A stretch of 64,000 bases of DNA from Candidatus Eisenbergiella merdavium (lineage in GTDB: Bacteria > Bacillota > Clostridia > Lachnospirales > Lachnospiraceae): NCBI GenBank assembly GCA_019119595.1, contig DWWS01000013.1, positions 195,895 to 259,894 of the forward strand. Reading direction: 5' to 3'. Under the pieces are notes generated by a model that made no database searches, was not told the DNA's origin, and was given only the letters and a program-made list of their open reading frames with translations. Each line of letters opens with the position of its first letter. The stretch's first letter is position 1. A program made the translations under genes and the position numbers. Positions 57,496 through 64,000 of this stretch are shown here, piece by piece.

Positions 57496-58095
57496 ATGAG
57501 AAATCAAACAAAAGAAAGTCGTAGATTGAAGGATTTAATCCGAATTGGCGTTTTCAGTGCGCTGTGGGTTGTGATTGGCTTCCTGGTGGCCTTTACGATT
57601 GGTTTTTTCCCACCAATTTTATTGGTTCTTCCCTGTGTCCTCGGAATTATCGGTGGGATTGTCTATGTTGTCATGTTATCAAAGCTGACAATCCCAGGTG
57701 GTATTTTAATCAGTTCATTTCTGCTGGGTATCTGCCTGTTTACGATGGCTCCTTATGGCATGATGTTCTTCTGCACTGTGGCTGGCGGTGTGATCGGAGA
57801 AATCCTTTATAGTGTTTTGGGGAGGCGTACAACCAAAGCAACGATGGTAGGTTCCTCCTTCGCTTTGGTAGGGCTGGCTCTCGGTGAATACATACCGTTC
57901 ATCTGGATGCAGGACGCCTATCGTTCCATGCTGGTGAATGATGATTCCGGCCTTCTGGAAATTGCTGAATGGTGCATGAATATCGTTTCTGTTCCGGTCA
58001 TGATTGTGCTGTGCGTGGCAACGGTTACTCTCACCTGTCTGGGTGTGCTTTGGGGAAATAAAATCGTAAAAAAACGCCTTTCCAATGCGGAATAG
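57496..58095 (+). CDS. MptD-family putative ECF S component
   Basis: A 199-residue membrane protein with six predicted helices, similar in layout to the MptD/Trep_Strep group of putative substrate-binding S components (IRIGVFSALWVVIGFLVAFTIGFFPP at the N-terminus, GGVIGEILYSVLGRRTTKATMVGSSFALVGLALGEYIPFIW in the middle). It starts 17 bp after the ATPase gene with AAGGAG upstream. Substrate is unknown. Association with a YbtA-like AraC regulator, YbtPQ-like ABC pair and DtxR-like regulator suggests a metal, haem or siderophore-type ligand. Confidence 0.8.
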   Translation: MRNQTKESRRLKDLIRIGVFSALWVVIGFLVAFTIGFFPPILLVLPCVLGIIGGIVYVVMLSKLTIPGGILISSFLLGICLFTMAPYGMMFFCTVAGGVIGEILYSVLGRRTTKATMVGSSFALVGLALGEYIPFIWMQDAYRSMLVNDDSGLLEIAEWCMNIVSVPVMIVLCVATVTLTCLGVLWGNKIVKKRLSNAE

Positions 58096-58117
58096 GCGGT
58101 AAAAGGAGTTGAAAATT

Positions 58118-59932
58118 ATGAGCAAAGAAAAAAAGCAAAAGACAGGCATCCCGCGTTTGCTGGAGATGGCCGGACAACGAAAAACTCTGATGATTGTCGG
58201 TGCTTCGCTTTCAACGATTGCGGCTTTGTTTCAGTTAGCTCCCTATCTGGCAGTTTATAAGGTTATGACGGAGCTTCTGCGTAATGCCGCAGATATTAGT
58301 CAGGTGGACACTTCCTATATGACTTTTTGGGCTTTATTCGGAATTGTCGGGTTGGTGATCTGCTATGTGTTTATGTATGTGGGTGGCATGATCGGTCATA
58401 TCGCGGCTTATCGTACCCTCTATGGAATCCGTGTAAAGCTTTCTGAACATATCAGTGGATTGCCTTTGGGGTGGTTCAGCCGCAACTCTATCGGTAAGGT
58501 AAAGCAGATTGCGGAGCAGGATGTGGAACAGATTGAACTTTTCATTGCCCATCAGTTCCCGGATATGATTAGTACCATTGCTGTGATAGTATTTATGGTC
58601 ATTGTGATGTTCAGCCTGAATATCTGGCTGGCCCTTGCCTGCATCCTACCGATTATTGTCGGGTTTGTTGTGCAGTTCTCCTTTATGTTCGGCTCTAAGG
58701 CCAAAGAAGGACTCAAGGAATACTACGATGCAATGGAAAATATCAACACATCATCGGTTCAATATGTGCGGGGTATGCCCTCAATCAAAATTTTTGGTCA
58801 GACTGTGCGCTCTTTCCGAAAATTCTATGATGATATTATTGCCTACCGTGATATGACAACGAAATATGCAGACAACTATGAGCCTTGCTATGTCCTGTTC
58901 CGTGTATTTGTACTTTCACTTTCCGCATTTATCATCCCTGTGGGTATGCTGTTTCTTACCGGCAATCCGCAGAATATGGCATTTGCTATGACGCTGCTGT
59001 TCGTGTTAATCTTCGCGCCGGGAATTGCTACACCTGTGTTTAAGTTTAATAATTTTGGTTCCAGCTTCAACAATATCAATGAAGGGGTACGGCGCATTGA
59101 CGAAGTGTTAAGCACAAGTGAGGTAACAGAGCCGCAGAACAGCAAAAAGCCCGCCGGATATACCATTGAATTTCACGATGTATCCTTTTCTTATGAGGAT
59201 GGTCCAAAGGTGTTGGATCATGTGAGTTTTACCGCTGAGCAGGGAAAGATAACAGCGCTTGTAGGACCTTCCGGATCTGGTAAATCAACGATTGCACAGC
59301 TTATTCCACGGTTTTGGGATGTACAGGAAGGCAGCATAACGATTGGCGGCATAGACATCCGGGATATGAGAACGGAAGATTTAATGAATACCATGTCTTT
59401 CGTATTTCAGGACTGTTTCCTGTTCTCTGATACGCTCTATAACAACATTGCTGTGGGAAAACCCGGTGCTACAAGAGAAGAAGTTTATGCAGCGGCAAGG
59501 GCAGCGCAATGCCATGAGTTCATTGAGAAGCTGCCCCAGGGTTACGATACCTTAATCGGGGAAGGCGGTGTTTATCTATCAGGAGGCGAGGAACAACGTG
59601 TTTCTGTGGCAAGAGCGATCTTGAAAAATGCTCCGATCCTGATTCTTGATGAAGCAACAGCCTATGCTGATCCAGAGAATGAATTTCAAATGCAGTTGGC
59701 ATTACAAGAACTGATTAAAAACAAGACAGTATTGATTATTGCTCACCGGCTGATGACCATTCGGAACGCCAATAAGATTATGGTCATCAAACATGGAAAA
59801 ATCGAAGAAACAGGAACCCATGACCAACTTCTGGCAAATGAAAGAACCTATCATAAGATGTGGGCGGCCTACACAGCTTCGTCCGATTGGGAACTGAAAA
59901 AAGGAACAGATAAGGAGGTGGCAAAGGCATGA
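58118..59932 (+). CDS. Exporter-fold ABC half-transporter, YbtP/IrtA-like
   Basis: A 604-residue membrane-ATPase fusion. Six helices lie in about 20-320; ATPase motifs are GPSGSGKST, VFQDCF, LSGGEEQRVSVARAI, LILDEATAYADPENE and IIAHR. The D-loop AYADPE is typical of the siderophore-uptake (YbtPQ/IrtAB) branch, whose members import although they have the exporter fold. The start is ATG 58118 behind AAAGGAG; TTG 58109 directly abuts that site. Its stop overlaps the partner gene by 4 bp, so the two form a heterodimer. Confidence 0.88.
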   Translation: MSKEKKQKTGIPRLLEMAGQRKTLMIVGASLSTIAALFQLAPYLAVYKVMTELLRNAADISQVDTSYMTFWALFGIVGLVICYVFMYVGGMIGHIAAYRTLYGIRVKLSEHISGLPLGWFSRNSIGKVKQIAEQDVEQIELFIAHQFPDMISTIAVIVFMVIVMFSLNIWLALACILPIIVGFVVQFSFMFGSKAKEGLKEYYDAMENINTSSVQYVRGMPSIKIFGQTVRSFRKFYDDIIAYRDMTTKYADNYEPCYVLFRVFVLSLSAFIIPVGMLFLTGNPQNMAFAMTLLFVLIFAPGIATPVFKFNNFGSSFNNINEGVRRIDEVLSTSEVTEPQNSKKPAGYTIEFHDVSFSYEDGPKVLDHVSFTAEQGKITALVGPSGSGKSTIAQLIPRFWDVQEGSITIGGIDIRDMRTEDLMNTMSFVFQDCFLFSDTLYNNIAVGKPGATREEVYAAARAAQCHEFIEKLPQGYDTLIGEGGVYLSGGEEQRVSVARAILKNAPILILDEATAYADPENEFQMQLALQELIKNKTVLIIAHRLMTIRNANKIMVIKHGKIEETGTHDQLLANERTYHKMWAAYTASSDWELKKGTDKEVAKA

Positions 59933-61668
59933 AAAAGACAAATCCTATTTATCAGGTGACGGCGGGAAATCCAAAGAAACTGAAAAAGCCGGTGATCTGG
60001 ACGGTTGTTACCAATATAAATCTGTTTTCTTTTATGTTCCTGGCACTGTTTGTTATCACGATATATTCCTTCTTTGCCGGGGATGCCGGTTCGCTGGATA
60101 TTAAGACCTTATGGCTTTCATGGGGAGGCATTTTAGCGACTTCCGTTGTGGTATATATTTTGGAGCGCAAGGCTACTCATGCTACCTTCCATGACGGTTA
60201 CGCAACGAGTGCGGACGGTCGTATCCGCCTCGCAGAGCATATCCGCAAATTGCCTTTAGGTTTTCTGATGAGCAAGGACTCCGGCGAATTGGGAAATACC
60301 ATGATGAATGATTTTAGCCAGATTGAGGAAGGCGTTACCCACATTTTGCCGCAGCTTATCAGTGGTATCATCGTCGCATTTCTGGCTTTGTTCGGAATGG
60401 CTTTTGCTGATTGGCGTATGGCACTGGCTATGTTTGCCGGACTTCCTGTGACCTTCTTAATCCTTTGGGGTGTCCGTGTGATTGACCGCAAGCGCGGTGC
60501 TGCACATACAAAAGCAAGAATTGAACAAACGAACCGCTTGCAGGAATATCTGACCGGAATGAAGGTAATAAAAGCATATAACCTGCGGGGGGCGAATTTC
60601 AAAAAGCTGGAGCGGGCGTTCTACAATTTTATGAAAGAAAGCATTAAGCTGGAAGGTGTGTCTGGCCCGTTTTATCTGATAGCAGTTGCGTTCTTACAGA
60701 TTGGACTTTCAATGATTACGATGGTCGGCACTTATCTGCTTCTTGGAGGAACACTGGAGCTGCCAATGTTTATTATCTTTCTTTTAGTCGGTTCCCGTGT
60801 ATTTGATCCGTTGGTGAGTGCAATTACTCAGCTCCCTGTATTTACTTATCAGGCTGCGGCGGGAAAGCGCATTGTAGATTTACTGGAAGAACCAACCATG
60901 CAGGGCGAAGGAGAAGCCCCGAAGGATCACGATATTATCTTTGAAAATGTCACCTTCGGTTATGGGGAGGATGTTGTCCTTCATAATGTCAACGCAAGTT
61001 TCCCGAAAGGAACTATGACAGCGATTATCGGACCTTCTGGCAGTGGAAAAAGTACCATGCTGCGGTTGATTGCCCGGTTCTATGATCCACAAAGCGGCAC
61101 TGTTCGTTTTGGCGGTATAGATGAAACAACCGTAGATCCGGAAAAACTGATGTCAAAAATTTCCGTTGTATTTCAGGATGTGTACCTGTTTCAAGATACG
61201 ATTGGAAACAACATCCGCTATGGCCGGGAAAATGCCACGCAGGAAGAAATTGAAGCAGCCGCAAAACTGGCCCATTGTCACGATTTCATTATGGCTCTGC
61301 CAGATGGCTATGACACAATGGTTGGCGAAGGCGGCTCCACATTGTCAGGCGGCGAGAAACAACGAATTTCTATCGCCCGCGCAATTTTGAAAGATGCCCC
61401 TGTGCTGTTGTTGGATGAGGCAACTTCTTCTCTTGACCCGGAGAATGAAGTAGAAGTTCAACAGGCTATCGAAGAACTCGTGAAAGACCGTACTGTGGTA
61501 ATGATTGCCCACAAATTGAAAACGATTGCTGGGGCAGATCAAATCATTGTATTGGATCAGGGCGAGGTAAAAGAAGTAGGTACACATAAGGAACTGATGG
61601 ATAATCATGGTCTATATCGGCATTTGTGGGATATTCAGCAGACCACAGCCGGTTGGCAAATCAATTAG
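59929..61668 (+). CDS. Exporter-fold ABC half-transporter, YbtQ/IrtB-like
   Basis: A 579-residue partner half-transporter. Membrane domain about 25-320; ATPase with GPSGSGKST, VFQDVY, LSGGEKQRISIARAI, LLLDEATSSLDPENE and MIAHK. It starts in the ATGA overlap with the preceding gene. The DtxR-type regulator starts 12 bp downstream and is likely in the same transcript. Together with AraC, EcfT, EcfA and the S component this makes a seven-gene uptake locus. Confidence 0.88.
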   Translation: MKKTNPIYQVTAGNPKKLKKPVIWTVVTNINLFSFMFLALFVITIYSFFAGDAGSLDIKTLWLSWGGILATSVVVYILERKATHATFHDGYATSADGRIRLAEHIRKLPLGFLMSKDSGELGNTMMNDFSQIEEGVTHILPQLISGIIVAFLALFGMAFADWRMALAMFAGLPVTFLILWGVRVIDRKRGAAHTKARIEQTNRLQEYLTGMKVIKAYNLRGANFKKLERAFYNFMKESIKLEGVSGPFYLIAVAFLQIGLSMITMVGTYLLLGGTLELPMFIIFLLVGSRVFDPLVSAITQLPVFTYQAAAGKRIVDLLEEPTMQGEGEAPKDHDIIFENVTFGYGEDVVLHNVNASFPKGTMTAIIGPSGSGKSTMLRLIARFYDPQSGTVRFGGIDETTVDPEKLMSKISVVFQDVYLFQDTIGNNIRYGRENATQEEIEAAAKLAHCHDFIMALPDGYDTMVGEGGSTLSGGEKQRISIARAILKDAPVLLLDEATSSLDPENEVEVQQAIEELVKDRTVVMIAHKLKTIAGADQIIVLDQGEVKEVGTHKELMDNHGLYRHLWDIQQTTAGWQIN

Positions 61669-61679
61669 GAGAAATATTT

Positions 61680-62057
61680 ATGAAACTTCATGCGTCCGGG
61701 GAGGACTACCTGGAAACCATCCTTGTTCTCCGAAAGAAACTCGGTATGGTGCGCTCCGTAGATGTGGCCCGGCACATGGAGGTGTCAAAGCCAAGCGTGT
61801 GCCATGCGGTGGCTACCTTGCGGGACGGCGGCTTTCTCACAATGGACGAAGATCACTTTCTCCATCTGACCGATGTGGGCCGCGAGGTTGCCGAAAAAAT
61901 CTATGAACGCCATTGTTTCTTTACCGAGCAGCTTATCGCCGCAGGCGTTGACCCCAGGATTGCGGAGGCCGACGCCTGCCGGATTGAACACATCATCAGC
62001 GATGAGAGCTTTTCAAAGCTCAAAGAATCTGTAAATAATGAAAACAAGGCAAGATAA
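61680..62057 (+). CDS. DtxR/MntR-family metal-dependent regulator
   Basis: A 125-residue protein with the DtxR winged helix (EDYLETILVLRKKLGMVRSVDVARHMEVSKPSVCHAVATLRDGGFL, about 8-53) and the metal-binding dimerisation helices (ERHCFFTEQLIAAGVDPRIAEADACRIEHIIS, about 76-107). H and E/C ligands lie in RHCFF and ADACRIEH. It lacks the SH3-like third domain, as in MntR/TroR. AGGAG lies upstream of ATG 61680. It probably represses the uptake cluster when metal is plentiful, and a partial DtxR-type site lies at the ecfT promoter. Confidence 0.87.
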   Translation: MKLHASGEDYLETILVLRKKLGMVRSVDVARHMEVSKPSVCHAVATLRDGGFLTMDEDHFLHLTDVGREVAEKIYERHCFFTEQLIAAGVDPRIAEADACRIEHIISDESFSKLKESVNNENKAR

Positions 62058-62081
62058 CATCAGCCAGCTACTTGCCGGGAT

Positions 62082-62115
62082 AGGTCAATCTGCCTCGTGT
62101 GGATTGACCTTTTCT
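62082..62115 (+). terminator. Terminator after the DtxR-type gene
   Basis: AGGTCAATC (62082-62090) pairs with GATTGACCT (62102-62110), followed by TTTTCT. Confidence 0.88.
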
Positions 62116-62296
62116 ATGTTCTGGAGGTTTTGATATGGACGATTCTTAAATGCTATTGTACATGGATTCACCTATACAAAAATTTTTCTCAAAATATTTT
62201 TCAAAAACTTTCCGGTTTGCACCCTTGAGATGTGTTCTGGTTATGTGAGGAGGCGAAAAAGAACCAGCTCAAATCTGCAAAAAGGAGGGATGTGCT
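62116..62296 (+). other. Junction region with a 4-codon gene stub
   Basis: CTGGAGGTTTTGATATG (start codon at 62135) is a good translation start, but the frame stops after four codons (M-D-D-S). It looks like the 5' stub of a gene cut by insertion near 62147. AT-rich sequence of integrative-element type follows, then AAAAGGAGGGATGTGCT before the sigma-factor gene. Confidence 0.5.
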
Positions 62297-62722
62297 ATGA
62301 ACGCTCCCTCTGATTATGAAAAACGGATCGTCGCCATGGTGGATTCCTTCACCAAGACGGTGGCCCGGAATTTCAGCAGAAATCTCAAACGGGCAAAGGC
62401 AAACCGGGAGAAGCATTTTTCCGATGAACCAATAGACTATCTTCTTGAACTTTTAAGCCACGATGACAGGTACCCGTCCGATCATTTTGTGCTTTATGCG
62501 GACGAGCTACCCTGCGTGGTTCACAGCGAAACTTTATACAAAGCACTCTGCTCCCTGCCGGAGAAGCAGCGGAAGGTCTTACTGTTTGACTTCTGGTATG
62601 CCTGGACGGATGGGGAAATTGCAGACAGAATGGAGGTGACGACTCGCACTGTCTACAACCTAAGACAGCGCGCATTTAAGGCAATCAAAACTTTCTATGA
62701 GCAAGGAAGCTCAGAGCCATGA
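62297..62722 (+). CDS. Conjugative-element sigma-70-like factor
   Basis: A 141-residue protein of the small sigma factors found in Tn916-like and related elements. The C-terminal region-4 HTH is evident (LPEKQRKVLLFDFWYAWTDGEIADRMEVTTRTVYNLRQRAFKAIK, about 88-132), while region 2 is reduced (NFSRNLKRAKANREKHF). AGGAGG lies 8 bases before the ATG. It overlaps the next small gene by 26 bp. The accompanying conjugation and recombinase genes are not in the window. Confidence 0.8.
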   Translation: MNAPSDYEKRIVAMVDSFTKTVARNFSRNLKRAKANREKHFSDEPIDYLLELLSHDDRYPSDHFVLYADELPCVVHSETLYKALCSLPEKQRKVLLFDFWYAWTDGEIADRMEVTTRTVYNLRQRAFKAIKTFYEQGSSEP

Positions 62723-62939
62723 ATTAACCTATGACCTAATCAAGCGAGCGGTTCACGGCGACCAGGAGGCAATCGAGGCATATCTCCTGAACTATGACGC
62801 TTATATCGATTCTCTGGTGATGTATGACGAAGTCGGCCTGGATGGCCAGCTCCATTCCTATATCGATGAGGACATGAAGATACAAGTACAGATGAAGATC
62901 GTGGACGCATTACAGAACAAATGGAGGAAACTTATATGA
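62697..62939 (+). CDS. Conjugative-element helix-turn-helix protein (HTH_16-like)
   Basis: An 80-residue acidic protein: TYDLIKRAVHGDQEAIEAYLLNYDAYIDSLVMY and a C-terminal DEDMKIQVQMKIVDAL, matching the HTH_16 proteins that follow the sigma factor gene on Tn916-type elements. It begins inside the sigma gene and its stop overlaps the next start (ATGA), so the three genes are co-translated. Confidence 0.78.
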   Translation: MSKEAQSHELTYDLIKRAVHGDQEAIEAYLLNYDAYIDSLVMYDEVGLDGQLHSYIDEDMKIQVQMKIVDALQNKWRKLI

Positions 62940-64000
62940 TACTCATGCCAGATTTGTTTTCCTTTGCCTACGTCCCGAACTGGTATTCCCAGCTTGATAT
63001 GCTGGCAGAGATGGCCTTGCCGGAACCGTGGCGATTTAAAAATCCGATATACTTAACAAAAAATCCAGATACTCCGATTTTGGAGCGATACATCCATGCG
63101 ATCTTTAAGAAACAACTGATTGACTACAAGGAAGAACGGATACCCAGCAATGCAGCAAAATTCTTCCATATTCAAAATGAGTTTTGTTGTTTTCACACGG
63201 GTCTTTACACCAGGAGATACAAGGCGATCTATGCCTGTTTCGACCGGAATAAAAAGAAGGACTCCCTGCTGGAATGGTATTTCAGGGGCTTTGCGGACGA
63301 GTTGTCACCGATGCTCCGGCATATCTCCCCGCTGCCAAAGAAGCCCAGCTATGACGGTGTACAGGAATATCTCGACACCATCCAGGAGCTGAAGTCCTGC
63401 TCCCGTGAAAAAGAATACCTGGAAGGGCTGGAAAAGAAGCTGGATTATGTGGTGAAGTGTTCCTTCCGCAACGAGATCGCTCCCGGTGCCGCTACAACTA
63501 CGGCTCAATTCATCCTTCGGTTTGGCCTTGTGGCGGTTATGCTGGTGGGAGGCATTCTGGTGACAGCCGGTTCGTTGTCCATCCCCATGTTCATCCTGTT
63601 CCTGCTGTTTGCCGGCCGCATTTATGACCCCTTCACCAGTTGCTTCATGCTGATGGCGGAAGTATTTTCCTCCCTTGTCAGCGTCAAGCGAATGAAACAG
63701 ATTGACGCGACCCCGGAGCAGACCGGAACCAATGTCTGCAATAACAAGGGCTACGATATTGAGTTTAAGAATGTGGTGTTCTCTTACAATGAGGAGCCGG
63801 TTTTGAAGGGCGTGTCTTTTGTGGCAAAGCAGGGCGAGGTCACGGCGCTGGTAGGCCCGTCTGGCAGCGGCAAGTCCACCGCCTCCAAACTGGCGGCCCG
63901 CTTTTGGGATGCGGACTCCGGAACCATTACCTTGGGCGGTGTGGATGTCAAAACGGTCGAACCGGAAACGCTGTTCAAGAACTATGCCATTGTGTTCCAG
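62936..64000 (+). CDS. DUF3825-ABC transporter chimera, 3' end beyond the window
   Basis: An open frame of 355 codons to the window edge. Residues 1 to about 140 form a DUF3825-like domain (FAYVPNWYSQLDMLAEMALPEPW ... HTGLYTRRYKAIYACFDRN ... WYFRGFADELSPML), a family usual on integrative elements. From about residue 142 the sequence is an exporter-fold ABC protein entered in mid membrane domain (VQEYLDTIQELKSCSREKEYLEGL), with further helices and an ATPase start with GPSGSGKST and IVFQ. The first four membrane helices of the transporter are missing. The ORF starts in an ATGA overlap with the preceding small gene. It probably arose by element insertion plus deletion; a functional product is doubtful. 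Confidence 0.8.
   Translation, partial: MILMPDLFSFAYVPNWYSQLDMLAEMALPEPWRFKNPIYLTKNPDTPILERYIHAIFKKQLIDYKEERIPSNAAKFFHIQNEFCCFHTGLYTRRYKAIYACFDRNKKKDSLLEWYFRGFADELSPMLRHISPLPKKPSYDGVQEYLDTIQELKSCSREKEYLEGLEKKLDYVVKCSFRNEIAPGAATTTAQFILRFGLVAVMLVGGILVTAGSLSIPMFILFLLFAGRIYDPFTSCFMLMAEVFSSLVSVKRMKQIDATPEQTGTNVCNNKGYDIEFKNVVFSYNEEPVLKGVSFVAKQGEVTALVGPSGSGKSTASKLAARFWDADSGTITLGGVDVKTVEPETLFKNYAIVFQ

Overview
The window looks like part of the chromosome of a gut Clostridia of the Lachnospiraceae type. Ribosome binding sites are strong AGGAGG/GGAGG, genes are mostly GC-rich (roughly low-to-mid fifties percent by eye), and the gene families are those of gut Firmicutes: uronate and pectin catabolism, a six-subunit Ech [NiFe] hydrogenase, CD3324-type and SatD/DUF3307 proteins, and conjugative-element fragments. 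No rRNA, tRNA or CRISPR array was recognised. Species and strain cannot be named from the sequence alone.

Layout. 0.3-3.6 kb: HAD hydrolase, an unrecognised probable (alpha/alpha)6-barrel carbohydrate enzyme and a conserved hypothetical. 3.7-11.6 kb: three copies (one intact, two deleted) of a PD-(D/E)XK (Rpn-type) gene with a shared structured leader, an ABC exporter pair, a CD3324 protein with a small upstream ORF, and an AAA_14/DUF4143 ATPase behind 33-bp iterons. 11.7-17.5 kb: RpiB-like isomerase and the uronate genes uxaB, uxaA and uxaC around a divergent promoter pair with operator-like palindromes. 17.6-22.3 kb: an AT-richer two-component/BceAB-like ABC module that looks inserted between uxaC and a LacI regulator. 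22.4-26.8 kb: LacI regulator, a membrane protein, DUF3307-SatD pair and an AraC regulator. 27.1-31.1 kb: operon of two TIM-barrel sugar isomerase/epimerases and two Gfo/Idh/MocA dehydrogenases. 31.2-43.5 kb: echABCDEF-hypF, a lipid gene pair on the other strand, then hypCDE. 43.7-49 kb: FN3-GH28 polygalacturonase (with the same operator type as the uxa genes), GH2 enzyme and a sirtuin-like protein. 49.2-52.4 kb: flavin reductase-like, cupin, cyclophilin-like and aldo/keto reductase genes and a flavodoxin cut off at its 3' end. 52.4-64 kb: a lower-GC composite island with remnants of integrative elements, an AraC/ECF-transporter/ABC-pair/DtxR metal- or siderophore-type uptake cluster, and at the window edge a DUF3825-ABC transporter chimera.

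How it fits together. The uxa genes, RpiB, GH28, GH2 and the isomerase/dehydrogenase operon form a plant-polysaccharide and uronate-degrading network. The Ech hydrogenase with its maturation genes disposes of the reducing equivalents as H2 while conserving energy. The most unusual content is a set of hairpin elements: a three-unit array between uxaB and uxaA, two homologous multi-hairpin elements placed directly before start codons (27.0 and 45.4 kb) whose arms differ by compensatory changes, and a palindrome cluster inserted in frame inside hypD. In-frame minisatellites also occur in hypF. All functional statements rest on reading the sequence and on family knowledge; no database search was run.
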